In this document: piece by piece, positions 25,101 through 35,520 of the stretch
Position numbering within the stretch: position 1 is the first letter of the stretch
Layout: each line of letters opens with the position of its first letter
NCBI GenBank assembly: GCA_031308135.1
Contig: JAHLJT010008756.1
Location: 102,386,271 to 102,450,270 of the forward strand
Length of the DNA stretch: 64,000 bases
Source: Acheta domesticus
Lineage: Eukaryota > Arthropoda > Insecta > Orthoptera > Gryllidae
Reading direction: 5' to 3'
The notes under the pieces: generated by a model
What the model was told of the DNA's origin: nothing
The model's database searches: none
Seen by the model: only the letters and a program-made list of their open reading frames with translations
Translations under genes and position numbers: made by a program

Positions 25101-28100
25101 AAAATATCATTTATTATTTTTTAACCAATAGTCAATGCACAACAAAACGTCACGTATGCGTAACTTTGGGACCTTAGGGTGTATGAATTAGTTTTGACAA
25201 GAGGCGATCGAAAATAGTTCGAATGGAGATGAACATTGCATTTTTTCACATTTGTAAATTACGTACTTTTCCACAATCTGCGCCTCCCTCTGGTTTTGGT
25301 TTCTCCTTTTATAATCACTTCCCTTCCTTCATAATACATCATGATTGATTGATTGATGATTCCGAGCGCGTCAACTACTATGTTCATTAGTCTCGTAAAT
25401 GTAGTGCGTGTCTTTTAGCGTAATTTTCCCCTGTGGATCGCGAGATCGACCGCCGACCTACCTGCCGGCTTGCGAAATTTTCCCAATGCAGGTATCTCCC
25501 ACTAGCGGGACACCGCCTCAGCCGGGTTTGTGAATTACGAGTCATTATTGTGACCTGATAGAGCTGTATGAAAAGGAGTTATAATTGTCTAATTTATGTT
25601 GATATTTGCGTGAAAATATTTAGTTTTCTCACCAAATGCTGTACCATTTGTAGTGAGTAGAATATTTGTTGCATGGTTTTAGAATACTCTTCTCTAATCA
25701 TGGCCCTGTGGAATGCATTTCTATATTGTTCAGGGTACTAGTCTTCTTTTTCCAATACAGGTTTACAAAACTTTTGTATTCTATTTTTGGGCAGCATTCA
25801 CATAGTTCTGACAACACTGCGATGGAAACAATGAGTTGTTCGCTTCTTGTTTCTTTTCTTTAAACAATTTTTTTCTTAAAAACCGCAGGTTTTTTTAATA
25901 TATTGGGACCTGAGGTAGCATAACGGAAGCTTAAGAGAATGGTGCGGGTTTCATGTTCGTTAAAATGTCTGATTTAAAATATTTGTTGCATGGTTTTAGA
26001 ATATTCTTCTCTAATTATTGCCCTATGAAATGAATTTCTAGTTGTATATTGTCCGGAGTATCAAGCTTCTTTTACCAGTACATGTTTACAAAACTTTTGT
26101 ATTATATTTTTATGCAGTAATAGAGTTTACATACTTCTGACAACACTGCGATGGAAACAGTGAGTTGTTCGTTTCTTGGTAGAATTGGACGTTTTGAAAT
26201 AACAACTAAGATGTTAATAGCGCAGAAAGTACAATATTTCAATCCTACGTAACTGTTTCCAATAACGCGAGAAAGTTTGTGTAGTTGTAGCATCACTACT
26301 TTTCCTTCAAATGAAATTTGTTCTCCACAATTAATTCTTTCATTATCATCATACATATTTTTTTAAATTGAAATAGTTTACACGCAGTTTTGAGTGAAAC
26401 ATAGGATGTATTAAAAAATATAACTAACAAGAAATTCTAAAAAACGACTCCCAATTGTCCTTTACATTTTTGGCAGGGATAGTACTAAATGAACTGTAAA
26501 AGATAGTACAGGCGCCATTTTGCCTTCATTCTTTAGTTTGTTTTTCAAAAGTTTCACTAGTGTATTAATTTTAAAATATCTCTCACGCCATTATTATTTA
26601 CATTACCAGCAATTTCTATACATTATTGCATTTGTGAGTAGACGTGCTGGTGAATTTCAAATTCAAGGCCATTTCGTCTAGGGGTACAAAGTTACGTTAT
26701 ATTTAACTGGAATTATTTAATTTTCCTGTAATATAATGTGAATTAGTATTTTTAATTGCAAAATTAAAACTACGAGGGTTTTGTAGAATTTGAAGAACCA
26801 ATCTTCAAACACAAATTACCTAGTGAGGAAACTATCGCAAATACTCCAACATTTCACCTTGCGGCCCCGCAACGGTCTACCTGAAGTCGTTCGCGGTCAC
26901 CTAGAGGACTGCGGTTAGAACCTATTACTGGTCATAAAGGAGTAAGGAATAAAAAAGGAACAAAATTTGTTTTTATTTTTTTATTATCCATTAATCAGTT
27001 TATCATTTATAGGTTCTAACCGCTGTCTTCTGGAGACCGCGAAGCGATTTTAGAGAGATTTTGATGGGGCCACCAAGTGAAATTTTGTGGAATTTGCGAT
27101 TGAAGCCTCTAGTTTAGTTCATTAATTGATAGTAGATTAGTTTTTATCATCAGGTTATTTTATACTTTGTATTATTATTGTTACTATTATTTATTATCAT
27201 TATTATTATTGTTGTTGTTGTTATTATTATTATTTCAGCTGTGGAACACTTTTCATCGTCCAGATCTTGTGGAGCCATCAATCAAGAAGTCTTTAAGTGA
27301 CTTGGGTTTGGAACAATTGGATTTATATTTGATACATTTCCCTTATGGATTTAAGGTATCTATATTATTTACCCTTCTTGAGTGCAGTTATGAAGATTTT
27401 ATCTTAATTTTATATGAATGGAATATTTTTCACAAATAAATTACTCACTTGAACTTAACAAAATGGATTATGAAAAAAGTAATTCGGTGTGCTTTCGTAA
27501 CGAATTCGTGAAGTTCCTTGAGATGATCAATAATGCAACGACATTTGTTCCTACCTTTGCCATGATTACCAAGTAAATGTGATTTCGATTCCAATTCGCT
27601 AGTGTTTTAAATTATCCGCTTGCATTTTTCAGTAGATCATGTGTTTTCCCAGGAAGGTGAAAGTTTATTTCCAGAGAAAGATGGAAAGACCTTATACAGT
27701 GACGTGCACTACGCTGACACCTGGAAGGCTATGGAGCAACTCGTGAAGAAGGGGCTAACCAAATCGATTGGCATCTCCAACTTCAACCACGAACAAATCA
27801 ACCGTGTTCTGGAAGTTGCTGAAATTAAACCTGTTACAAACCAGGTACGCCGATGCTTTTACAGAGTATTTTTCAGATAGTATTTGTTGCTTAGCTAAAC
27901 AATGGCACGCGAAGTGTTATGCCCTTATCATGGTCTTCGATGCCAAACATCTAAACGTTTATACTTTCTCGTATACGTACGTACATACGTAGCATAGAGC
28001 AAGTTATGTAATGTTGCGGAAAGTCGGCTCAGAGGAAACGGAAATACATTGTTTTGGGGCCCCCTGATACGAAAAAGTGTTATTTCTTTTTTCAAAAAGA

Positions 28101-30801
28101 CCGCCCGTCTTGTGTCTGTCCGTCCGTCCGCCCGTCTGTCCGCCTGTCTGCCTGTCTGTCCGCCTGTCTGCCAGTCTGTCAGTATGTATGTGCATCCGTC
28201 CCGTCTGAACACCACTAGCGCCTAAACCAGGGCTGTCCAACTTAGAAGGGCTTGTGGGCCACATATCAAATTCAAGTTAAGCAGCGGGCCGCACCGTAAT
28301 GTCAAGAAATTTTGACCCTAACTACTGAGATAATGCTGAAACAAATGTATATTAGATTCATCTTTTATTCAACATACTTAATGATTAATGTACATACAAC
28401 GAGAAAATTAATAAATCATCAAATAAAAATAATATGAATTGTGGAATTGTATTGTATTTGGTTGGTATAATAACATTTTTCAAACCAGTCGCGGACCGCA
28501 CAAAAAGATCCGGTGGGGCGCCAGTTGTAAAGCTCCGGCGTAAGCCATTCATAGGATTTTTTCCGAAGTGGATATTCCGCGGTCGATCTGCTCGATTCGA
28601 AGAACTGGATTCTTTAAAAAACTTACTTTCAAATTCGGGGGTTCTTTACATGAAAACTTACGGATATTTTCAACATTTTCTTAAAAATGGCTCCAATAGG
28701 TTTTCTTTAAATTTTCGAATTAAAATAATTGAGTAAAAAACACTTAAAAATGGCATAGTTCCGATTTTTACTGTTAACTATCAATTTTTTCTGAAACAGC
28801 TCCAAATTTGTTTTTTTACCGTACATATAATGCTAATTGCACTGTTTAGATGACATAAAATTAATTTAGTTGGTTTTTTTTTCTTTTCAAAAATTACAGA
28901 AGTGTAAATTTGTTGTAAAAGTGTTTTAAAATATCTGTCATGGAGTTAATATGCACATTTCCAGCATTTTGTGTACATTATTGCATTTGTGAGTGAAAGT
29001 TCTTCAAATAACTTCAAATGACGTTTTTCGAAAACACAAAAGATTCCTGTGAAAAAGAGCTTCAAATTTCACATTTATACTAAAGCGTAAATGATTTTTT
29101 TTAAATAGGGCTCCAAATTTTTCAACGAAAATTTCCATATAGGACGAGGTTTTATTCTAATTTAATCTTTTAAAAGTAATATTTCGAATCTTCCATTTGG
29201 AAACCGAAAAATGGAGAAGACTTCAAAAAATTAATATCGGCGGCAATATATGGTAGGTGGCAGGAGGATGGGGCAAGACCGTAAAATTAGCCCACACCAA
29301 CGAATTTAGAAAACTACTACGTGAAAGTCCTGTGCAATTCTGTAGCATCACTAGTTTCAACACGTGACTATTGTGTACCGTGTAGATTTAAAACATAGTA
29401 GTATTTCCCTCTTGCAATAGTATTTTCGATTTGAAAAGGAATTTCTATATTTACTTTGTAGACATTTAACATCTAGCCAGGACGCAGTGTTACGATTTAA
29501 CTTCTAAGATTTCTCTTAGGTTTATGAGTGACATTTTCCAAAGTTAACATTTAGTAAAATTTATCTCGCCGTGGAGTCAAGTTCGATAATCACATTACGC
29601 TTATAAAAGCTGCAATTGAATTATCCACTATTACAGAATGTAAAAATTCTGTTTCAATGATAAACTAGTTATCTCTCGAGTGCAGAATATCTGCTATCTT
29701 AGTTTATGGTTGTGTACTTGTTTATTTGTTACTTACATGCGAAAATATATCTATTAGAAAAGGTTTGTCAGGAAAATTTATTTTCATTTCACTCACAGAA
29801 AATTATTGACAAAATTTGAGTAATGTTTGTTTTCTTCGTAAAGACAATTCATTAGTACGAGGATTCTTCATTCTTTGGTATAGACACATGCACAACTTTC
29901 TTTTTAAGAAAAGACTTGAATTGGGACATTTTTTATTCACAAATGTGTGTTGCACAGCCGTCAAGTTCGCTTGCATTTCAGGTGGAGGTGCACCCTTATT
30001 TAAACCAACAGAAACTGATTGATTTCTGCAAGAGTAAAGACATTGTAGTGACAGCGTACAGTCCTCTCGCGTCGCCTGACCGTCCTTGGGCTAAGCCTGA
30101 CGATCCGCAGCTGCTGGAAGATCCTAAGTTAAAGGAATTAGGCGATAAGTATGGCAAAACACCTGCTCAGATAGTATTACGTTATTCGGTGAGCGTATTT
30201 CTAGTGCTAGCAGTGTTTCAGTTTAAAATTAAATTATTTTTTTTCTCGGAATGAAACTTAAGAGGGAATTTTGTATTTATTTAAATTTAACTGTTTAAGT
30301 TAAATCCCAACTTGTGAAGGTAAATTAATATTTTTTATTGTCTGCACTCTTTAGGTTCAACGAGGCCTTATAACAATTCCAAAATCAGTTACAAAATCAC
30401 GCATTGTAGAAAATATCAGCATATTTGATTTTGATCTCTCTGAAGAAGATATAGAATATTTGTCGTCTTTTGACTGCGACGGACGAGTTGTTCGTGTTGA
30501 GTGGTAAATATTAATCAAGAAACTTCAGTCAGACATTTTTAATTGGGGATTGGATAATTAGAAGAATTCTATATTATAATTGGTTTTCAAATCATTCGAT
30601 CTGATGAAAATATAGTAAAGTACCTCATGTTATTTTATCAACATATAAAGCACTCCTATTGAAAAATTGAAAGAAATACTGGAAATACGCGAATTGTACA
30701 CGGTATGATTTTCTGAAATTTCTAGTTACTAAGAGTTAACTCTTTTGTCTTTCTTCAGGGTAAGGGATCATCCATACTATCCATTCGATCTGGAATACTG
30801 A
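22119..30801 (+). CDS. AKR-2: aldo-keto reductase, complete, 7 exons, 316 aa
   Basis: NADPH-dependent aldo-keto reductase of the AKR1 (aldose/aldehyde reductase) type, a cytosolic (beta/alpha)8 barrel. Joined exons are 22119-22193, 22692-22859, 27239-27355, 27653-27844, 29982-30188, 30355-30503 and 30759-30801. The catalytic tetrad is complete: Asp47 and Tyr52 (DCAHVY), Lys81 (SK at the end of exon 2) and His114 (LIHFP). GISNF (160-164), [13 protein letters not shown] (211-223) and IPKS...R..EN (261-273, NADPH adenine/phosphate site) are also present. Length (316) is standard for the family. All introns are GT-AG, phase 0 except the last (phase 2). No signal peptide or membrane segment is seen. 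Substrate cannot be read from sequence; carbonyl detoxification or hormone/pheromone metabolism are possibilities. About 83% identical to AKR-3. Confidence 0.95.
22692..22859 (+). CDS. AKR-2 exon 2 (residues 26-81, Asp47, Tyr52, Lys81)
   Basis: Acceptor TTATTTAG, donor GTAGGA. Encodes [20 protein letters not shown], the DCAHVY catalytic block and YITSK. Confidence 0.95.
22860..24131 (+). other. AKR-2 intron 2, left part, nothing recognised
   Basis: AT-rich intronic DNA before the first intronic family H copy. A GC-richer patch at 23880-23960 has no recognisable coding content. Confidence 0.6.
24132..25030 (+). repeat. Family H copy, left part (in AKR-2 intron 2)
   Basis: The copy starts within the left end (TATACGGAGCAATATAC) and has GGCGAATTTTCGGCAG, the GTCCGTCC tract near 24350, and CACTAGTGCCTAAAC. 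It runs through the poly-A/T inner region to about 25030 and lacks the right end. Confidence 0.8.
25343..25527 (-). repeat. Dispersed repeat P, minus orientation (AKR-2 intron 2)
   Basis: Second copy of the block described at 17561-17765. Read on the minus strand it ends in a (CAAT)n tail (GATTGATTGATTGAT at 25343-25357 on the + strand). Confidence 0.6.
25661..26180 (+). repeat. Direct tandem duplication, period about 317 bp
   Basis: About 200 bp starting AATATTTGTTGCATGG at 25661 recur from 25978, including TTTACAAAACTTTTGTATT and TCTGACAACACTGCGATGG in both. The copies have diverged by scattered substitutions and small indels. Confidence 0.85.
26270..26745 (+). repeat. Degenerate family H inner fragment, then half of a foldback MITE
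   Basis: 26270-26648 follows the inner part of family H (TTCAAATGAAATTTGTTCTC, TCTCACGCCATTATTATTTA). 26649-26745 matches one arm of the foldback element in AKR-3 intron 3: GTGAATTTCAAATTCAAGG, CATTTCGTCTAGG, TTTAACTGGAATTATT. Confidence 0.7.
26833..27100. mobile_element. Foldback/MITE-like inverted repeat in AKR-2 intron 2
   Basis: Arms of about 90 bp (26833-26922 and 27011-27100) are inverted copies. CGGTTAGAACCTAT at the inner end of the left arm matches ATAGGTTCTAACCG on the right, and ATCGCAAAT at the outer left matches ATTTGCGAT at the outer right. An AT-rich loop of about 90 bp separates them. No coding capacity. The element ends about 140 bp before exon 3. Confidence 0.75.
27173..27235 (+). 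repeat. (ATT/GTT)n microsatellite forming the exon 3 acceptor tract
   Basis: Interrupted TTA/TTG trinucleotide repeats run up to the CAG acceptor at 27236-27238, so the polypyrimidine-like tract for exon 3 is itself a microsatellite. Confidence 0.8.
27239..27355 (+). CDS. AKR-2 exon 3 (residues 82-120, His114)
   Basis: Encodes [13 protein letters not shown] through [13 protein letters not shown]; donor GTATCT. His114 is the catalytic histidine. Confidence 0.95.
27653..27844 (+). CDS. AKR-2 exon 4 (residues 121-184)
   Basis: Acceptor TTTTCCCAG, donor GTACGC. Encodes [27 protein letters not shown] and GISNFN; ends KPVTNQ, with the conserved Asn/Gln pair that contacts nicotinamide. Only 3 of 64 residues differ from AKR-3. 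Confidence 0.95.
27961..29354 (+). repeat. Family H copy, near full length, interrupted by a hAT-like insert (AKR-2 intron 4)
   Basis: Left end ACTTTCTCGTATACGTAC; a long (GTCY)n tract at about 28105-28195; right end CATCACTAG at 29346-29354 followed by T. The copy is split by the element at 28228-28537. Confidence 0.85.
28228..28537. mobile_element. Non-autonomous hAT-like element nested in family H
   Basis: Starts CAGGGCTGTCCAACTT and ends in an imperfect inverse (CAGTTGTAAAGCTCCG). It is flanked by 8-bp near-duplicates GCCTAAAC (28220-28227) and GCGTAAGC (28538-28545; 6 of 8 match). It contains GGGCCGCAC-type sub-terminal motifs typical of this CAGGGCTGTCCAAC group. 310 bp, no transposase. 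Confidence 0.72.
29355..29981 (+). other. AKR-2 intron 4, right part, nothing recognised
   Basis: AT-rich intronic sequence up to the TTGCATTTCAG acceptor. The ORF at 29816-30022 is an out-of-frame shadow of exon 5. Confidence 0.65.
29982..30188 (+). CDS. AKR-2 exon 5 (residues 185-253)
   Basis: Encodes [36 protein letters not shown] and [12 protein letters not shown]; donor GTGAGC. The SPLxSPDRPW loop is the AKR1 NADPH pyrophosphate belt. Confidence 0.95.
30355..30503 (+). CDS. AKR-2 exon 6 (residues 254-303 first 2 nt)
   Basis: Encodes [20 protein letters not shown] with the cofactor residues Lys263, Ser264, Arg269, Glu272 and Asn273. Ends in a split Trp codon; donor GTAAAT. Confidence 0.95.
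30759..30801 (+). CDS. AKR-2 exon 7 (C-terminus)
   Basis: Acceptor TTTCTTCAG. Completes Trp303 and encodes [13 protein letters not shown] followed by TGA. This is the usual AKR1 C-terminal end. Confidence 0.93.
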
Positions 30802-30924
30802 AGAATAGCACCATTTTGCATCCTATGCTTCAATATACAGTTTATTGTCAAGAGTTTTATTGTAGTTTTATCGTAAGGAGGATGTATGAATACATGTATC
30901 TAAAATGTAACTTATAGAAATTAA

Positions 30925-30930
30925 AATAAA
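30925..30930 (+). promoter_or_regulatory. AKR-2 poly(A) signal AATAAA
   Basis: First canonical hexamer after the stop, about 124 nt downstream, in AT-rich 3'UTR. Confidence 0.65.
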
Positions 30931-31449
30931 TTACTCCTCAAAACTGTCAGAGTTTGACATTGTCACTTCTCTCTCGTAATGCAATGACATAACAACAAAT
31001 ATTAAGCCAAAAAAATATTTTCTCATATACAGATATGTTCAAATTATTAGACTCGGCTTTCCGTTGTCAAAGAATTATATTTATTAATCAACAATACACT
31101 CTAAACCGTTTATGTGCCTTCACCAAATTAATTATAATGAGTTGTCTTACACGTAATTATTGAAGCATGCATTTCGCAAAATTCAATAAATAAAACATAA
31201 ATTAAATAGTTGTAAGATAATGTAGATACATTTACAGATGCTAACCAACTCACAACATCAGAAGTGGCTGCTCCGATGGTTATTCAGAAGTTATCCCTGA
31301 TTTTCAGGAGGCCTTTGTCTGAAAGGGATTGTACGGGCTTAATATTAATATTAATATGACGTAGAAGTAAGTACTAATTTCATTTTCGAGAACAATCACA
31401 AAAATTAGCATTATGGAACCTTATTTTTTATCAAGGAGTCCAGTCTTTG
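30931..31449. other. Intergenic; possible Tc1-like right terminus near 31027
   Basis: AT-rich. ATACAGATATGTTC followed by AAATTATTAGAC at 31027-31054 looks like a Tc1-family terminus and could be the 3' end of the minus-strand transposase remnant that follows. I did not find its partner end. Confidence 0.35.
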
Positions 31450-32340
31450 TAGCGTATTTTACACAAATTTCATTCACTGGAGCTTCTAATCGACGTTGGT
31501 GTGCAATAATGAACTGATTCCCTCAATGAACTAATATTTGGTGCAATATTTGTTGGGTTTTTTTCAGCTTATCCTCCATGAAACGCTTAAGGTTTTATAT
31601 TGAGTACATATCGATACTGTTTCCCGGCCATAGAAGAACGCTAATATATTTTTCCATGAGGAATTTTTTGGCGTTTTTAGCTTGGTGACAAGGTGTGCCA
31701 TCGTGCATAAATAATTACGGGTTTTAACGCGTCGTGCATAAACACGTACATTGCATAAACACGTACGGGAACTTTAAGTACTGGTCATGTTGCATCGTTC
31801 CCTCTATATAGAGTATCCCAGGACCCATGTGCCCAAACCATAAGCAATGTTGGAAATTTAACAGTTTGTTGGACACATTCGAATGTGTACGTCCTGTACG
31901 AATGTGTGCCAAATCGACGTCCGACGTATCTGAAATATTCGTGAGATATAGTGAAACTTGATTCATCGCTAAAACAGACTTTCTTCCAGCCCTCACACGT
32001 TCAGTATTTCAGATCTCGTGATCATTCGACGCATTTGCAGCTGTAAGTTTTTCTTTTATCCTGGGAGTTGTGATATTGTGCCTTCTCCACAGAGAATTCT
32101 TGTCACACTTCCTGGGGGAACACCGAAATCAATTCATTCCACCTTCTTAGTTAACTCTTTAGAAGTATCTTTTCTGTTCTTCATAAATGGATTGTTTAGT
32201 TATTTGATACCTTTAGACGAGAGCTTTGGTTTTCTACTCTCTTTAGTCGATATGTTTCGTTTTCTCTCATTGCAATACTGACTCTACCGACGATTTTTGA
32301 TTTATTGCTAGTCTCTTAGCAATATGCCCCTGTGTATGGA
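31450..32340 (-). pseudogene. Tc1-like transposase remnant, minus strand
   Basis: Minus-strand translation across frames gives an N-terminal part with QNSLWRR-like and ITTPRIKEKLTAAN sequence (32050-32110). Then come a VLAMNQVSLYLTN block at the position of the first catalytic Asp, LWFGHMGPGILYIEGTM, and MHDGTPCHQAKNAKKFL (31655-31710, second catalytic Asp). WPGNSIDMYSI replaces the usual WPGNSPDLNPIEN, so the third acidic position falls on a stop. Frameshifts and stops are frequent. Confidence 0.72.
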
Positions 32341-33990
32341 TATCTTATTCCAGAAGACATCTAGAAACTGAAATGTTACAAGAGGAAAGTTACATCTTCC
32401 TTCCCATTTAACACTTAAAGTATAACCCTTTAAAATAAACTAATTACAATAAGTCTTCAAGTTATTAAACTGATCTACCATAACATATCGGTGAATGTTT
32501 CACTTTTTAGAAAAAACGTCACATCGTGATAATATGGAGGGTTGTCTTGAAAACATACACAAATAAACACAATCGCACTCAGAAGCCATTGTCAGGTAAC
32601 CGCAATTGTACTGCGCTAATGATCTTTAGAAACACTTCCGCATTATAAAAGTGTTGTGGAATCTGTCAGATGAGTACTTGAAAATTATTTTCATTTCTCT
32701 AGGAGTCTGCTATTATGTAACAAAATTAGAACATCTACATTTTTTGTTGGGAGTCTAATACTTCGAAAAGATCTGCATTTATATTTGCAATCTGTTCCTA
32801 CATTACATTGATAATTCTCCAAAATAAAAATGGATATTGCATTTAACGAGAACATCACGTAGGTACTGTAGATCTCAATAGAAACAGAAATCTTCAAATT
32901 GCTGAGGAAATGAAATACTCTCTTTCACTCAATAATGTAAATCATACAATCCCATCAACTTCTGATTCTGTGCAAGAAACGCTTCACAGAGAATACCAAT
33001 TCGCACCTATCGTATTTCATAGTAGCCAGGGCTTAGCCAATAAAGGGTTTGTTTTGAATAATATTTTGTAAGAATTTTGAGGTAAAAAATCCTTAACAAA
33101 TTTCATGTCACCCGAATATTTAATTCAGAATAGTCCTTATTACTGTTGGAATGGTATATGATGAATATTTCGAAAGCAACGACGAAGAATGTAGGAGTGG
33201 CAGGTCAGTGTTTGAGGGAGGGTCACAACGCGTCCGTCGCGTCATCTGCATGATTACGCACTTGGAAGTCAATGGTAGTCAATTGAGCGACTAGACCGAC
33301 GTCTACAGCCCGACCAGGGCCCTTATTTGGAAAACGAATTCTCAAAATATACGTTGGTAAGGCACGTGACGTAAAACTGACAACAAAAGAAAATAAATAC
33401 TTGAACAATTTTCATTGTTTGTTTTTCACATGATGCAGCCTTATTGCCCGATCTATATCACGCAGTTCACGGACGAAAATTTTACAAACTCATTTTAAGG
33501 ATAGATCCCAGATATGGGAATCTTGATGATATAAAATAGAGAATTATTTCTTCGCAGGTTAAATGGTTGAATCTAATTTATAATATATTTCATACTTATG
33601 TAAATTAGATTTAAAACTCCAGGCTTCACTGGCAATTAGGGAACACACTTGAGCCTTCTACACAGGGCTCCCGTAAATCTACCTTCGCCCCTGGTAGTAG
33701 GTGTATTACGAAATTACACCATTGGCTTCAAACTATAGAACAGACTGTTTGTACATAATTAATAAATTGGTTTATTTCTCTGCCGTATCATATAAAAACT
33801 TTTCATTCGTTTACAACTTAGCCTAAAATTTATTGCGTCCTTGTTAATTATAAAATATTTATACTTTATACATTTTAACAGTAATGTTCAGCTGCCCAGC
33901 AATCTGCAAGTTGGTAAAATCTGCAGTATTTGTATCAATATATTTTATCTTCTGTAATTTGTGAATAATATTTTTTACTACGCAAACTAA
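32341..33990. other. Intergenic, nothing recognised
   Basis: AT-rich spacer. ORFs at minus 32691-32897 and 33223-33408 carry no motif I recognise. Confidence 0.6.
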
Positions 33991-34335
33991 TACCGTAAAT
34001 ACTCGAATATAACCCGAATATATTTTTCAAAAATTACTAGCTGAAAATTGGGGTGCGGGTAATATTCGCGTCCAGGTCGGCACCGCGAACTTGAAGCGTG
34101 TTGCACGTGGTTACATGAAGGCTTGGTTTATTCTTCGGGTTTTTATAACGTGGCGGATCATCGCCAGTCTTCATGATGGAATATATCACGGCAATTCGCG
34201 TCTTTCTCGATCGTGCCGCTAGATGTCGCATGATCGCGACCGTTTCAAGCAAGGTTCTTTTTTTCGAGATTACTTCCCGTAAAATTTGAGGGTGGGTAAT
34301 ATTCGAGGGCGGAGTGTATTTGAAAATATACGGTG
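33991..34335. mobile_element. Possible non-autonomous DNA element with ACCGTA ends
   Basis: The left side reads ACCGTAAATACTCGAATATA and the right side read in reverse starts ACCGTATATTTTC and contains CCTCGAATATTACCC. This gives imperfect inverted termini about 345 bp apart around GGTAATATTCG motifs at both sides. No target duplication is clear and no transposase is present. Confidence 0.45.
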
Positions 34336-34967
34336 ATTGTACAAAGAAAAATTCGCCTAGTGAATCGAGTGACAACCATGGACGGGGAGACGGGAGCAAG
34401 CGCGTTGCCGTGCGGGGTAGACGAACCGAAGCGGAAGTGGAGCGAGACCAACTGCACGTCGATACGGGTGGAGTAGGGAGGGGGAGGGGGAGAGGGAAGG
34501 GAACATCTGGCCTTGTCGAGACGCGTGCATCGCATCCCGCGGTAAAGTGCACCCTCTTCTTCCTCCAGAAACACGTGACGTGGCAAGTTCATGATTTATG
34601 GTTCATTGTATTGGAGGGAGGCGCACTATTTCGTTCCACATGTTCACGTCAAATGAAGATATGTGAAACTGTACGGCTATACATTTATATAATTTATTCC
34701 TGCGATATTTCTAAGAAGAATGGCAACATGAGTTCAGCAAAAGAGAGGAACTGGTGAGAAAAAAATCCAAAAACGTGTTTCATGTTACTTCATTTAATCA
34801 ACTTACCGAAAGTAATAATATATTTATCCAAAAATGTTTTTAACAATAATACACTTTCTTAAAATGTTTTAAATTTATAATGGACATTAATGTCAGGGAA
34901 CTTTTATAACTGAAAGTAAGTATCGAATGTGTTGTAATTGGCATAAACGTCATTCTGGATTAAATCT
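34336..34967. other. GC-richer patch (34375-34555), then AT-rich spacer
   Basis: 34375-34555 is purine-rich with GGGAGG runs. ORFs in several frames on both strands reflect composition. No domain recognised. Confidence 0.5.
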
Positions 34968-34998
34968 CCCTTCTTCTTCTTCTTCTTCTTCTTCTTCT

Positions 34999-35022
<24 letters not shown>
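34968..35022 (+). repeat. (CTT)n microsatellite
   Basis: About 17 near-perfect TTC/CTT repeats. The poly-Ser ORF spanning it is an artefact of the repeat. Confidence 0.92.
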
Positions 35023-35029
<7 letters not shown>

Positions 35030-35067
35030 GTTTTTCTTCCACTTTTCTTCTTTTTCTAACTATTCGT

Positions 35068-35520
35068 CTTACTTTCACGCCTTACGATGTTCTTCGTAAG
35101 AAGAGAAAGTTATGTAATTACATAAAGTTATGTAATTACATAACGCACAATTGTGCGCAGGAAAATGGCGAATTTTTGCCAGTAAAACTCTTATTGCTTG
35201 GCTCTGGTAACGGAAAAGCGGATAAATCCTGTTTACATTTAGAGCGAAAAAGCGGATAAATCCTGCTACATTTAGAGAAAAAATCCTCTAACACGTGGTG
35301 TAGCCAGAATATTGCTTGGTTCTTGATACCGGAAAATCGATTGACGGCAAAACGTCCATCTGTGCGTCTGTCCATCTGTCCGTCCCTCTGCGGTAAACGC
35401 TAGCGACTAAACAGTTCAGCCGATTTTCTTCAAAATTGGTATTCCCCAATCGATCTGAATGAACTCGTGGCTTTGGGAGTTTCAAAAGCATATTATGATT
35501 TTTGAGGGTCAATTGTGGTC
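35068..35520 (+). repeat. Family H subfamily B, left part
   Basis: Starts TACTTTCACGCCTTACGATG, with CTTACG...CGTAAG as a small hairpin. It carries two palindromic units TTATGTAATTACATAA at 35110-35125 and 35128-35143, then GGCGAATTTTTGCCAG, a (GTCY)-type tract near 35355-35390 and CGCTAGCGACTAAAC. Truncated near 35520. Confidence 0.75.

Noticed and set aside
28004..28264. Thr/Arg/Gly/Asp-rich minus ORFs (also 28095-28200 repeats) that could look like a repetitive protein or array
   Set aside because: They are translations of the (GTCY)n tract of family H; spacing is not CRISPR-like and the same tract occurs in every copy.
34927..35259. Poly-Ser ORF
   Set aside because: Generated by the (CTT)n microsatellite and family H left end.
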